A program made the position numbers and the translations under genes. Under the pieces are notes generated by a model. It was not told the DNA's origin. It did no database searches and saw nothing but the letters and a program-made list of their open reading frames with translations. This document shows, in pieces, positions 12,205 to 23,516 of a DNA stretch of 64,000 bases (its first letter is position 1; every line of letters starts with the position of its first letter). Origin of the DNA: Brienomyrus brachyistius (taxonomy: Eukaryota > Chordata > Actinopteri > Osteoglossiformes > Mormyridae). Location: assembly GCF_023856365.1 (NCBI RefSeq), contig NC_064542.1, positions 16,158,863 to 16,222,862 on the forward strand, in the 5' to 3' direction.

Positions 12205-12400
12205 GCGATTCCACTGCTTGAAGTACCTTACTTTTGGTATGGTATTTTTGGTACTTTCGCTTTTCCATTGTCTTCCGCTGCAGTATAAGTACAAAATTTC
12301 TAGTACTGAAAGTGCCGGACCTGCTGGGGTACATCTTTGGTACTTCGGTACTTTGGGATGGGATTTGAAACACTTTCTTTGTCCATTGGTTATGCAAACA
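12205..12400. repeat. Possible fish MITE with repeated GGTACTTT words
   Basis: The segment has multiple GGTACTT/AAGTACC words and the phrases GCTTTTCCATTG and TTTGTCCATTGG. They resemble a MITE-like fish repeat, seen many times, built around TTTTCCATTG and GTACC blocks. Precise ends and a target-site duplication were not identified. The frames of 93-155 codons that cross it lack recognisable domains. Confidence 0.3.
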
Positions 12401-13106
12401 GCCTGCCTCTGAAACACAATACAAACGCCACCTTGAAGGCAGTTGCGAAGTCAACTGCTCAGAAAACTCAGACAAAGATAAACAATGTAAAAAAAACATA
12501 TTTTAATCTGGTCGGAAGAACAGATACAACAATAAGATAAGGATGGCATAACAAGAAATGTAAAAAGTATTTTAAGATACTAGGACAGTGATGTGATTTT
12601 GTTGGAAATATGGCAATGTGATTTTATTGTAATAAATATTAGGCTATTTATAAAACAAAAAAGGAGTTAATACATTTCTCGCAAACCCGTCTTCGAGTGA
12701 TTTAAATAGCAAGGAAAATTATTATGATTGTCTCGGAGAATGCATGCAGTGGAGGTAACCTTTAAGCTGATTTTTCAACACAGATAATCTATAAAAGGAA
12801 TAATAATTAGAATTTAAAAGCTCGATAAGTTTTTATTCCATGACAGAAAACAGAGTAAAAATAATTTAACGAAACACCCTGCACTGCAATGTCCCGTATA
12901 GAGAATTGAAAATAAGAAAAAGCCTGATCTTAATCTAGCTCAACAGCAAAGAACTGCATGTGCATAACATGCGATGTTGCTATTAATATACGTCCAGCCG
13001 TATAATACACTAAAGCAATTTTTAGAATTCAGTAAAAAAAAAATATTACCCCACCACGCGTTGCTAGGTCATGCGGCGCGGTACCAGTTTTTGGAGAACG
13101 GTTCAT
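12401..13106. other. No recognised feature, AT-rich
   Basis: Strongly AT-rich DNA with no long frame and no recognised repeat. It leads up to the palindromic element that begins at 13107. Confidence 0.5.
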
Positions 13107-13327
13107 CTGCAGATGCCTGTAGAGTGGAGCTCCACCGGAAATACGTCATTCCACAGGAAACACGTGACCTCAACTCCATGTGTACAGCGAATAAACCCTA
13201 ACCTTAACCCTAACCTTAACCCTAACCCTAACCGGAGTTCATTACCTGGTTCTGCGTCCTTAAAGATCACGTGTTTCCTATGAGGTGACGAATTTGGGGT
13301 GGAGCTCCACTCTACAGGCTTCTGCAG
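13107..13327. mobile_element. Palindromic (foldback/MITE-like) element with telomere-like core
   Basis: Two 61-bp arms, 13107-13167 and 13267-13327, are inverted repeats of each other. Both start with CTGCAG and contain GCCTGTAGAGTGGAGCTCCACC; both inner ends are CACGTGA when read inward. Divergence is confined to the middle of the arm. The 99-bp loop carries imperfect CCCTAA/CCTTAA repeats (13194-13233). No target-site duplication is obvious next to the arms. It could be a non-autonomous DNA transposon or a foldback element. Confidence 0.75.
13194..13233 (-). repeat. Interstitial telomere-like (TTAGGG)n block
   Basis: The plus strand shows CCCTAACCTTAACCCTAACC-type repeats, about six to seven units with two CCTTAA variants. 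It lies in the loop of the 13107-13327 palindrome, so it probably arrived as part of that element rather than by chromosome-end fusion. Confidence 0.85.
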
Positions 13328-13647
13328 CTAGACTCTCTTGGGAGGCTGGTTGCTGAGGCAAAAATGAGCGAAGCACACACACCAAGACATTTGATATTAC
13401 ACACGTAGTATGCACTTACACTAACAGATATTATGCATCACTAATATTTATATATGGTTTTATGAGATCTGAATCCTTTTCAATATTGTTTCGGGTTACA
13501 GATTGTAGTTTGCTGTAACGTTGTGTTGAATAAGGATCTTTGCTAGCAATGGCTTAGTTAACTCTTAGATATTTAGCTAGCTGGCCAGGAAGCTCACTAG
13601 AACAGTGTTGTGCTTTTCCCTTCCCCACCAAATCAGAAGTCAGAAGC

Positions 13648-13899
13648 CGATTGTGTAGCATCCAATTCAGTCTTTATTGCAACAATGAAGTTACAACCAA
13701 GGCCGGACACTTGGTGTATCCAATACATGATGAGTTTTACATAAAAGTTTATACAAGTTCTTATCATTTAACAATATCTCGTCATTTAAGCATCATCATT
13801 CCTTCAGCCATTCACAATCATTGTTTTTTCCCTTAATCCACACCCCTAGGTATAAGTTTGTCAGCCATTACTTTTACCGTTTGGTCCCTCTGCCGAACA
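13648..13899 (-). mobile_element. LTR-like segment (possible solo LTR), weak
   Basis: Read on the minus strand it runs from TGTTCGGCAGAGGG to GGATGCTACACA (TG...CA). It has a TATAAA-like word in the middle and an AATAAA signal (plus-strand TTTATT near 13672) about 25 bases before the putative 3' end, which is the order expected for U3-R-U5. No matching second LTR, no primer-binding site and no target-site duplication were found, so this stays a weak call. Confidence 0.25.
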
Positions 13900-14689
13900 T
13901 AATGGTGGCGCGAGCAGCTCCGCTTGGTTGTTTTTTTTTAATGCTCAGCCGTGAACTTCTGGTGAACTCGGGCGAATCCCTTCCTTCAGTAGTAACCTTG
14001 GCAGTTTCAGCCTGTTGCACATTGTCTAACTAGAGGGTTGATAATATATTTGTCCTTTAACATAGTGATAAAATATACACTAATAAAAGTGGATATTCAT
14101 AGATTCAGCACTAACATAAAGTAGCTACTCAATTGATTACATGGTGTTGATTACATTATAATCTTTACATTGTACTAATTACATCACGGATATTTGGCAT
14201 ACTTTGTAGTAATATCATAATACTTATATTCTATTTTACATAATGCTAAATAATATTCCATAACAGATCACTGATTTGGTAACTGCGCTCTCTTTTTAAT
14301 TTGTGAATTAAATTTTTATCATAGATATGTATGTACACAACAAACAAGGCATTCTATCCAGTTTCAGATCTCACGGTAGGTGTTGGATCGCATCCCATGT
14401 AGATACAGGTGCACTACTGTATTTAACATTTGACAGTTTTCTACGACGATATCAGCACAGTGTTGGCAACTTTGGTCAGCTGGATGGAGTGAGATTTTGG
14501 TATGGACACACATGCACATGCATTCCCACGTAGTAACAGTTTTACTGCCATCAAGTTACCTGGTAGACAGACTACGTGCTGTAATTCACTTAAATTAGTC
14601 CTTCACAAAAATAAACAACACGCTCTGCTCATAAGTTACCAGTTCATGAGTTGAGTTCCAATTTGTCTTTAATAAGTTTACGTTTATGT
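13900..14689. other. No recognised feature, AT-rich
   Basis: AT-rich sequence with only very short frames. It may be internal sequence or flank of the LTR-like segment just before it, but nothing shows this. Confidence 0.4.
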
Positions 14690-14770
14690 TACGTTTCTTG
14701 GTTGTCAGACACATCTATCCAAAGCACCTTACAGAAATCAAATAATAATAATATCAGTAATAATAATTTG
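14690..14770. repeat. Retroposon tail-like segment with (AAT)n
   Basis: The phrase CACATCTATCCAAAGCACCTTACAGAA followed by AATAATAATAAT resembles the ATCCAAAGCGACTTACA-type ends of fish retroposons. It is short and diverged. Confidence 0.35.
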
Positions 14771-17626
14771 TCTTCCTGATTAGAGAGAAGACCATAACAG
14801 CATGATGTAGAGCTGATAAATAGTTCAGACATAAAATATGAATTATGCCCATGTGGCCCACCTATTGTTCTGGTCACAAGCTACTTCTGCACTGCGGTAC
14901 AGTCCATTGTGTGAACAGTTGCCCACCCGAATTTTTAATTGCCACCCCCCCAATCCGGGTCTCCGCCTCCTTGGGGCAGGGATTAGTTGAAAAACACTAG
15001 GAAACGCCTAGTATCTTGTTTATAAAGAGCACATTTATTATTTATTGTGCTTCCTTGTATCAGTACCATCACACCATGACTGTATTATGGTAGTAATTGC
15101 AGGTGATGTGTCCGCAGAATTCTGGGTATTTCTACAGCCTATGATGCCGGCAGCCGCACAGTGCTTCAGTCATCATATTCAGTCCACATGCTGTCCAATG
15201 ACAGGGTCACTTTATCCACACAGGACGCCGAATCAAACACTTATCAGCCTAATATCCACTTTCTAATTTATGCATAACTTTAAACAGTTTGATCGAATGG
15301 CCTGTGGTGGATCTCCTGGAACAGGGCAGGTGTAGAGACAGAAATACTGATTCATTTTATGCCATATTGTATATGTATAAAAGAGCATTATGATTTTTTT
15401 TAAAAATTTATTTGCCCCAGTGGATTCTCAGCAGCAGTCCTTTTTGAAGCCTGTTTTGTTTTCCCCTGCTTGGTTTGGACTCATCCCAGTTCCCGCTTAT
15501 GAAAAGCATCCAAGCAGCCACTGACAGGCACATGAACGCCAGATTTCAGCTCGGTATCAACGGCCATGCCATCCGTCCCTCTCGATGCCCGCCCGACGAC
15601 CTGAGGGTATCGGGAAGGGGCCGTTTCCAGAAGGTATGGAGTGATGTGGCATGGCAGTGTCCGCAGGGGTCCGGCGCTGCTGTGCATGCTCGTTCAGGCC
15701 TCCTGTCACCAGCTCGCGTCCCTGGCTTTGTTCTTCCTGTCAGCCAGACACGTAATTGGCATCCAGTGCCTGCAGACTCCCTCCTCACTGGCGTGACGGA
15801 CAGTGAGGCTGGGAATGGCTGTGCGTCACATTCAGAACCTCCTGCGGGATATGGTCAACCGTAGAATGATAAGGGTCACCCATGGCACTCATGTAGGGTG
15901 AAATTAATGAGGGAAATTTTATAACAAGGAGGGGGATGCGAAGTGAAATCGTTTTGCCAATCATTATGACAACATTACATATTGCCAGAAACTATTTACT
16001 TAGGAAGTTCATATGAAGGGAGGCTTATGACCATTATAACTGCACTCAGGCTAAGTCTGGTGTATTTTTCCTCTTCAGCCATCAGTGCAATTCATCTACA
16101 CGCCAAACAACCAACATCAACTAAGTGGGCCCTTTCACACTCTGTGTAATTAAGAGAAAGAAAATTCTAGAAAATAAGCAAGCCCGCTGGCATTCCACAT
16201 TTGGCTAACCGAATCCTCTCGTGCGGCTTTTGATGTCAAGGCAGAAGCCCAGTTTCCATTATTATGTGGAGAGCTTCTGTAAATATTAACATGTTATATT
16301 TTTATTAAATATATTTGCATTGTTTCATGCTGAATAGATTGCAATGCAAGACACAAATGGAATTCTTGGCCTTTTATTATTATCTTTATTAATAACATGC
16401 TTTACTTCTAGAAATAATTTCAACACATGAAACAATTTTTGTACTCTTTAATATAATCTTATAATACAAGTTAATGTGCAGGGTCACTAAATCAAAATGA
16501 AGTGATATAAAGTTAAACACTATCACATCGCTTCAGCCTACTTAAAATCCTTTTGCAGATGAAAACTAAATGATTGTAAAAAATATGGCTTATTGGGAAA
16601 TGTGTGTCATTTTGTATGATTGGGACCCAGAGCTAAAAGCCCATTTGGACTGCTGGCTGCGTTCAGCGCCGATGGTTTCCCCCTTACCTGCCACTGTATA
16701 TAACCCAGTTACAGGGAGCAGAGCGGACATGGCCGCACGTTAATAAGCCGCTAGCCGCTCTCTGTGATGTCAGCATCACTCTTGCTGTTCTCATGCTAAC
16801 TCCTTTCCTAATAAGAGATCCCCTCCCTCCACCCGCACCTCACATCCCATATTCCACACTCCCCTCCGTACCTGAGATAAGCCAGCTGGAAATGTGAGGC
16901 TCAGTTGGGTGATTTCCCCCCCCCCCCCCCCCCCCCCCCCATCATTCCATTGTCATTATTTTATCGCGAGCAAATGAATGTAAGACAACTTTTACAATGG
17001 GGAACTCCAGAGCTTTTTTTGGGACGCCTTGACGGATAGTCCTGGGGGGTGTTTGCACAAATAGGATATGAAAAGGGTGGTTATCTGCGTGCTGTTTGCA
17101 CAGATAAGGCAGCGCTGCATGCCTGAGGCAGGGCGGTTATGAAACGCGCTGTCCCATGACTTGCCCGAACCATCCATCTCCAAGCCGGTAAGGCGGCGCT
17201 CAGGCAGGAGCCCCTGCCATCACCACTAGCCTCCGCGATCCTCCAGTGCACTCAGTCGCTTGCCCCTGATGCACAGACACCCTTCCACCTCGACTCCTCG
17301 ATGACATTGTCAGCAGATGCCCGGACGACCCCCTTTCGTCAGGGCACCCCCTGCGGGCAGATAAATTGCCTCCCCTGGACGCAGCTCTGTCTGGACCCCC
17401 CCATGGGTCCCCTGTCTTTAATGGAGGGACATCACGCCACTGTGATTTTACCTCCCAGAATATCCCATAAGGGTAGTAACTGATCCCCAAGGTCTGCACT
17501 CTCATTAAAGACCTGTTTGTCAGAGGCTCCGCCCCCAGCTCCTGCCTTCCTGCTGTCCTCTCGCCATTGTCCATCACTGGGGTTTTGATGCTCCCTTTGC
17601 TAAGACAGCCTGCAAGAGGTCCGTGT
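14771..17626. other. No recognised gene; C25 tract
   Basis: Unique-looking DNA. A short hairpin ACTAGG-AAACG-CCTAGT lies at about 14997-15013. The 129-codon frame at 15475-15864 has no family signature. A pure C25 tract occurs at 16916-16940. 16040-16560 is AT-rich without tandem structure. Confidence 0.5.
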
Positions 17627-17630
17627 GCAT

Positions 17631-17675
<45 letters not shown>
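17627..17675. repeat. Compound (GT)n-(G)31 microsatellite
   Basis: A GT run leads into 31 uninterrupted G residues at 17645-17675, the longest homopolymer of the window. A 65-codon frame that crosses it encodes a glycine run and is not a gene. Confidence 0.95.
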
Positions 17676-17676
<1 letters not shown>

Positions 17677-17966
17677 GGTTATGGCGGACAGCCAGCGAGT
17701 GGCAGGAACCCGGAAGATGCTCCGTAACCTTCTAAGACACTTTCATTACATGATGTCGCAATAAAGAGTTAAATCAAACTGATCTGCATTTCAGAATAAT
17801 GGCAGGTAAAGTGAGGGGCATAAGCCCCACCCCCCAGGGGGCCCAGGAGAAATATCTGACTCGTGAGGATTCGGGTTAGACAGCGATGGTTATTTTTGTG
17901 TTGCTGGATTCTCCAACCATTACATTCCATGGTTTCCCAAATATTCCCTCTTTCGTCCTTCTAGAT

Positions 17967-18160
17967 CAGGGGTGGGTGATCTTATCCAGAAAGGGCTGCT
18001 GCGTATGCGGATTTTTGGTGCAAACTCCCCACTTAGATAACTAATTAGAGGACTGACTGGCTGAAGAGTCCTCATGCCTGGGTTTGACCAGCTGACCTAA
18101 AGGTTTTCCCAAAATCTTGCATACACACCGGCCCTTTGTCGATCAGGTTGCCCACGCCTG
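17967..18160. mobile_element. hAT-type MITE, 194 bp
   Basis: Starts CAGGGGTGGGTGATCTTATCC and ends with the inverted counterpart GATCAGGTTGCCCACGCCTG. The arms also share AAAGGGC and TATGC-AGATTTT blocks. Flanking 8-mers TTCTAGAT (17959-17966) and TCCTACAT (18161-18168) match at 6 of 8 positions, consistent with a decayed hAT target-site duplication. The sequence strongly resembles a hAT MITE that is abundant in fish. It has no coding capacity. Confidence 0.75.
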
Positions 18161-18269
18161 TCCTACATGGCTGTGTCCTCTGAGACTTTCTAGAAATTCA
18201 AAGTTGTTACACTGATATTCCAAGGGGGGAGAAATCCTGTGCGAGAATTTTGATCTAACATCCATGTAT

Positions 18270-18275
18270 AGGAGA

Positions 18276-18307
<32 letters not shown>

Positions 18308-18515
18308 ACATGTGTGTGTGTATTTACCCCAGGACATAAGTATGTGCATGCTTACCATAGAAACATATGTGTGTGTGTTTACCCCAAAACACACGTGTTT
18401 ACCCCAGCACTTGTGTGTGTATGTTTACCCTAGAACATGTGTGTGTTTACCCCAGAACATGCGTGAGTTTACCCCAGAACACATGTGTGTATGTGTATGT
18501 GTGTGTGTGTTTACC
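18270..18515. repeat. GT-rich imperfect repeat with GTTTACCCCAGAACA units
   Basis: (GT)n and (GA)n stretches at 18276-18320 are followed by about six irregular copies of a unit containing GTGTTTACCCCAGAACA(T), spaced by variable GT runs. Frames through it are repeat artefacts. Confidence 0.85.
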
Positions 18516-20554
18516 TTAGAACTCGTGTGTATCCTGGGCCATCCAATTAAAATGCGATGGAATACTAAGAGGCAGTCTGATCTGCAGCCCACACTGTGCA
18601 ATTGGCTGGCTGGAAAGCGGGTATTTTGCCACTGATTTGCCACTAGTCTTCAATGTGGTGATCAACCTTGCGTAACAAAAGCTGGGCGAGGGAGGGGGCT
18701 GGTCGAGGGGTGCGGAGTGATAATTGAAATGGATTACCCCACCCGCTCAAATGGATCTCACATATGTGGTGGTCTTGGCAACGATGGCAGGCGAGTGATC
18801 AAAGCCATCCAGGGGATTAAACCGAGGTGACAGTTCAGGGTTCCCTGAGTATCCCGCTCCGAAGGACATGTTGTGGGCTGGCTCCCGCCTCCCACCAAAC
18901 TCGAGGGCTGGGGAGGAGCCACTCCAGAGGATAGGAGACGGCGGCGGGTATGTACAGCCAGTGTGTGCTCAGGCGGCAAGACCCACCAGGGAGGGGGCAG
19001 GTCCCCTCCGAGGGCAACCAACCTGCAGGAGCTCTGTGTTCGGCACTGGGTGCCCACAGAATGGCAGGCCCGTTATAGCATGCGGGCTGTTATGTGTCTC
19101 CCCGCCAGCTTCTCGGGGAGCGGGACAGGGTAGCGACAGGGATGGCGCCACCTTCGGGGCTCTGGCAGATTAACCCAGTTAATCTGTGGCTCCTCCCTTC
19201 GACTGGCAGACGACAATCTAATTTGTTTACATTGGTCTCCCCCCCCGATGCACGAGACCTGACAGAAGCTAATGCCTGCAGGGGGTGTGGGAGGCTTCTT
19301 CCTGCCTCCATGCTGTCCTCCTCCTGCCCTGATCCCCCCCCCCCCACCTGGTGGCCCAGCCCTCACACTTCCTTTAAATGTTGAAAGCAGCACCCGTTAG
19401 GGTGTGTCGTGCTGTCACAGACGCTGGGGCCATCGCCACAGAGACTGGCGTGCGTCCCGTCAGGGCTAGCACGCCGCTGAGCTAATTTGGCCTTGAAAGG
19501 TATAGGCTTCTACTTGACGCTAATTAGGAAGGAAGAGCATCGAACACCTGTTGGGGGGGGGAGGTGCATCTGATACCCCGTGGAGGCTGTCTTTTCACAA
19601 ATGCCAACGATCGTTTGTCCTCCCCCTGGCAGAGGGTCAAACCCCTTTTTGACACGTATGAGACGGGTGAAAATACGCATTTCCCACACGGCCCCGTGAT
19701 GGGGAAGTCCAGGTCGTGCTCTTAGCTCACTTTCCAGCTTTTTTTTCCAGTAATGAGGGCCCTTCATCACGCATGCCTTTCGAAATGGCACAAACCTGAC
19801 ACCATAAAGGGGGGGGCAGGTTTCGACAGTGGAGGTGCTGTGGTAGGGGAAACACTTTCCGAGCTATGTAGATAATTTAAAACAAGCTTCCAGCCTGATT
19901 TCATTAATTTGTGAGCAGACTCTGCAGTTTGGGAATTCCTCTTCTGATGCAGAGCGTGTCTCTGTTAAAGCTGACATCCTTTTGAACTTTCCCAGTTTTT
20001 CACTCCTCTTTATAAGGACAGGATAACTGGGGGCCAGGGGCCTGTGCGGGACAGCACAGTGCACGAGGCAGGGGTATACCCTGTCCGGGACATTCACACA
20101 CACACAGTCACATATCACAGGAGATTCAGAGATGACAATCAGTCCAAGTGCATGTCTGGGATCTGTGGTTATCACAGAGGATGAGATGGGATTCAAACCA
20201 CCAACCCAAGCCGTGTGAGGTAATACCCTCTGTGCCAATCATGATTTTTGAAAACCTTTGTCCTTTATCTCTTTGCTCTGTGTTAATTTGACAGATAACA
20301 GCACTAAGTTAAATGAAAGCTATGATTGCTATTCGATTGGTCTGTTTCCTCAATTTGTACATGTTATTTCAAAATGCTGCTGGTAGTGTACCTGATAATC
20401 TCAGCCTCCGACCTGGCTGAGCTGAGCTGTGCCCCATGCTCCCCATCTCCCCTGATCGAATCTCTCTGACCCTTCTGATGGATAGGATGACCCCAGGAAC
20501 TTGGGGCGGGTCTAGTCCATCACTGGCAGCCTGCTTCTTTCAACTATACAAACC
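18516..20554. other. No recognised gene, GC-rich
   Basis: 18860-19400 is GC-rich, and many short frames overlap on both strands (up to about 106 codons). None shows a family motif, and their overlap on both strands argues that they are compositional. Short C and G tracts occur at about 19330-19343 and 19552-19560. Confidence 0.45.
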
Positions 20555-20835
20555 ACCACTAAGGTACATGCTGTATAGAATGCGAGTCCACCTCTAGGAT
20601 ACACACTACACACGATGGCAGTCCACGGCTAGGGTACACGCTATGCAGGATGGCAGTTCACCGCTAGGGTACACGCTATGCAGGATGGCAGTCCACCGCT
20701 AGGGTACACGCTATGCAGGATGGCAGTCCACCGCTAGGGTACACGCTGTGCAGGATGGCAGTCCACCGCTAGGGTACACGCTATGCAGGATGGCAGTCCA
20801 CCGCTAGGGTACACGCTATACAGGATGGCAGTCCA
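20555..20835. repeat. Minisatellite, 35-bp unit, about 8 copies
   Basis: Unit: GGGTACACGCTATGCAGGAT followed by GGCAGTCCACCGCTA. The central copies (about 20630-20830) are almost identical. The outermost left copies (from 20561) are diverged, the usual pattern when arrays turn over in the centre. Confidence 0.95.
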
Positions 20836-20839
20836 CCAC

Positions 20840-21010
20840 AGGACTCAGCCACAATACTCTACAAACAATTCAGAAACACGCCCGTTACCTAGCCTAACTG
20901 CACATTTTTAGACTGCTAGTATAAAACAGAGCATCTGAAGGAAACCCACATAACATAGGGAGATCTTGCACCCCCACAGTGGGAGGTAGGATTTAAACTC
21001 CACAGCACTG
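20840..21010. repeat. Decayed interspersed repeat (GGAAACCCACA / TTTAAACTCCA type)
   Basis: Contains diverged versions of phrases common in fish repeats: ACTGCACATTTTTAGACTG, GAAGGAAACCCACATAACATAGGGAGATCTTGCA and GTGGGAGGTAGGATTTAAACTCC. I recognise the order but cannot name the family. Confidence 0.45.
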
Positions 21011-22480
21011 CTCCATGTTAAGTATACCTTTTGTCAATTCACTCCTCATAGCGTTTCAATCACTTCCTACCAATGAGACAATTCATTTGTAATTCTCCTC
21101 CCTGAATCCAATATGATTAAAGGGGCAGAATTAGTTATTAGCATTTGGGCCACGTACGTATTCCGATGGGACGGCACTGATATAAGAACTAAACGGGAGC
21201 CAAACAACCTGAGACTTTAATAAATATGCAGCATTATCAAATTTTTCTCAAGTGCCCTGGCAACGAGGCAACTGCTGTCAGAATGGGAGAATTAATCACA
21301 TTGTAGGTACCATACAAATGGAGTGGTTTTCCCACTGGTTTCAAACATCTTGAACTCGGGGGCACACATCATGAGTGAGAGTGTGCCTGGCCACCCATCA
21401 ATCGGTGATGTTCCGGAACGCTGACTCAGAGACAAGGTGTTAGACGGAGAATTTCGGATGGATGGAGAGGATGCTGACGGCCCCTTCTGCTGGACCGCCA
21501 GTCCTATCTGAGATTGACGTGACCCGGTCCCTCCCCCAGCACCGGCACCGTAGCCCCCCCTCTCAGGCTGAGGGAACGCCTCGCTGTACTTGCTCAGCTC
21601 ATTCACTCGATTCCTTTGTTATCCGTGAAACACATTTCCATACGGCTACACAGACGCACCAGCTGCCCGTTCATGAATCTTTTTTTGTCTGAATTATAGA
21701 GTGTTACAAAAATGTGAGGGAAATGACACTCTGCTCTGTTCCCTCTTGGCAGGAATGAGGCCGTCAGCCAAATTCCGGATCTCAGAGGCAGAGAACGCTG
21801 TTCTGTCCTCTCGGGGGTGACGTTCTTCCAGAAAGGGCGTACATCGTGCTCTGAGTCCCTCTTTATTCATTCATAATTCCTGTAAACATCTCGGCGGAGC
21901 CCCCCTGTGTCTGCAGCCCTCACACAGCGCTGATTCGCTCTTCTGCACACTCCCGACTTGTCTTTCACCTTTGGCACCTTTTCAGGCCTTTTTAGGATGG
22001 TCTGTTGGAGTCCCAGGTCCTGCACAGCTTCACAGACCCCCCCTAATGGTGAGTTAGTGACACCATCGGCTGTGACTAGTGTTGCCCCCTAGATATGTAC
22101 ATCCGAAAAGAAGCTTTTTTTAAAAAAATAAAGAAATCCCCACAGTCCTGAAGAAAAATCGTAGATATATGATTCATTTGCTGGTGATTTTGCAGACAAT
22201 TGCAGGAGGGGCTCCAGGGGGAAGCTGAGGATATGATTAGATGGTAGATTTTGGAAGTCTGCACCATTTATTGTACGTTTGGCCCACAAAGCCATATAGC
22301 CCCAAAACATACTCATTTTGCTTTGTTTAAATTTGCCAGCTGATTGCATGTGGCCGGCTGGCAGTTGTGCAGCCGGCAGTGCTGCCCTACCCAGTGCTGG
22401 CTGCTTTGACACGGTCTTTCTCTTAGGACGAGCCGGTCAGTCATCATCTTTGGGCACCCTGACTCACCATTCTCTCATTC
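21011..22480. other. No recognised feature
   Basis: Unique-looking sequence with short frames on both strands (up to about 107 codons). No RNA gene or repeat identified. Confidence 0.45.
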
Positions 22481-22499
22481 TGTCATCTTAAGGCACATA

Positions 22500-22800
22500 G
22501 TGTAAAGCCACATTTCACTTTTAGCAATAGAAGCTACATTTCAGTTAGTCTCTGTAACCGCTAAACCCCTGCAGGGGCTCATACTGTTATTACAAATAAA
22601 AAAGGCCACTGCACCTTTAAGACACTTGCGCTCACCTTATATAAAGGTAAAGTGCGTTGTTGCACTCTCTGTTTTTATGAGTTGTATCTGGAGACCGTTA
22701 CTCCTTTATATTAAAGTACTTTCTTTTCGGTAGTACTAGTGTGTGGACTCTATTAATACTTCCCAAAATAAAAGTATTAGAGTGGCGCAGCCGCTCATAA
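22500..22800 (+). mobile_element. LTR-like segment (candidate), weak
   Basis: A TATATAAAGG box at 22638-22647 is followed by ATTAAA and AATAAA words at about 22709 and 22767. A TGGCGCAGCC motif at 22783-22792 occupies the place of a primer-binding site. This is the order promoter, polyadenylation signal, PBS seen at the end of a 5' LTR. No TG start, target-site duplication or partner LTR was found and no gag/pol-like frame follows. Confidence 0.25.
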
Positions 22801-22981
22801 CAAACCGGGACATCGTGGCGTTTCTGCGGCCCCCTTGTGGCCTGGAGGGAGACACACTGGTAACGTCCAGTGTTCAGTTCACCTTAAAACTGAAAAAAGA
22901 TGTTTTAGAGGGGCTTTAGTGTTATCTATCTACCTACGTCGTTCTGTTGGGAGTTACGTAGTTTAATTAATTAACTAATTA

Positions 22982-23144
22982 AGCAGTTTAATTAGGAACT
23001 ATTTCCTTCTACCCGAATTCCACTCACCAATCGTATCACTGCGCAGAACATACGACCACGAGCATCTCAGTACTATCTACTGCGCAGTGATACGATTGGC
23101 GGGTGGAGTTCGGTAGTAGGAAATAGTTCTTACATTAAACTGCT
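22982..23144. mobile_element. Hairpin MITE, 163 bp
   Basis: Terminal inverted repeats about 60-70 bp long: AGCAGTTTAAT at 22982 and ATTAAACTGCT at 23134-23144 mark the ends. Inside, GAACTATTTCC, CCACTCACCAATCGTATCAC and TGCGCAG are mirrored on the other side. The small loop contains GAGCATCTCAGTACTATC. No coding capacity. The left flank is TTAATTAACTAATTA, and no clean target-site duplication is visible. Confidence 0.75.
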
Positions 23145-23477
23145 AACTACCATGTCTATGGATTATCTACAGTAACCGGGTCATGACTTGTGGTAAGAAT
23201 TTTTCTGGTGTTTTAATCCCCACAGAAAGAATGCCATTCACTCCAGCTATATTCGTTAGAAGCCTGATATTTCTACAGCCGGTTTCTCTAAAACTAGACA
23301 TCTCCCAGCAGAACAACCTAGATGGACAGATGCTCCTAAAGGCTTAGCCCCTCTAAACATATATTTTTCAGGTTTCGAGTGCCCCGCCCCTTTAAACATA
23401 CATAAAGTTTTGTTTCTTTTGCAGATTGTTGCCTTTTTTCTCATTACTTGAGTTCATGTCAAAATCTTGGTTCATTT

Positions 23478-23516
23478 CTGCATTGTATCTCTTCCTACCG
23501 AAGAGATACAATGCAG
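23478..23516. repeat. Perfect 17-bp inverted repeat (hairpin)
   Basis: CTGCATTGTATCTCTTC (23478-23494) and its exact reverse complement (23500-23516) are separated by a 5-nt loop CTACC. Transcribed, it would form a perfect 17-bp stem. Pairing does not extend beyond the stem, so it is shorter than a typical microRNA precursor. It may be the core of a short MITE or a small inverted duplication. Confidence 0.9.

Noticed and set aside
13194..13233. Chromosome-fusion telomere remnant
   Set aside because: The block is short, degenerate and lies exactly in the loop of an inverted-repeat element, so carriage by that element is simpler.
15475..15864. 129-codon frame at 15.5 kb
   Set aside because: No domain or repeat pattern; minus-strand frames overlap it and no splice framing was found.
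18835..19393. Cluster of 60-106-codon frames in GC-rich DNA as a CpG-island first exon
   Set aside because: Several frames on both strands are open together, CpG density is not clearly raised throughout, and no start or donor context stands out.
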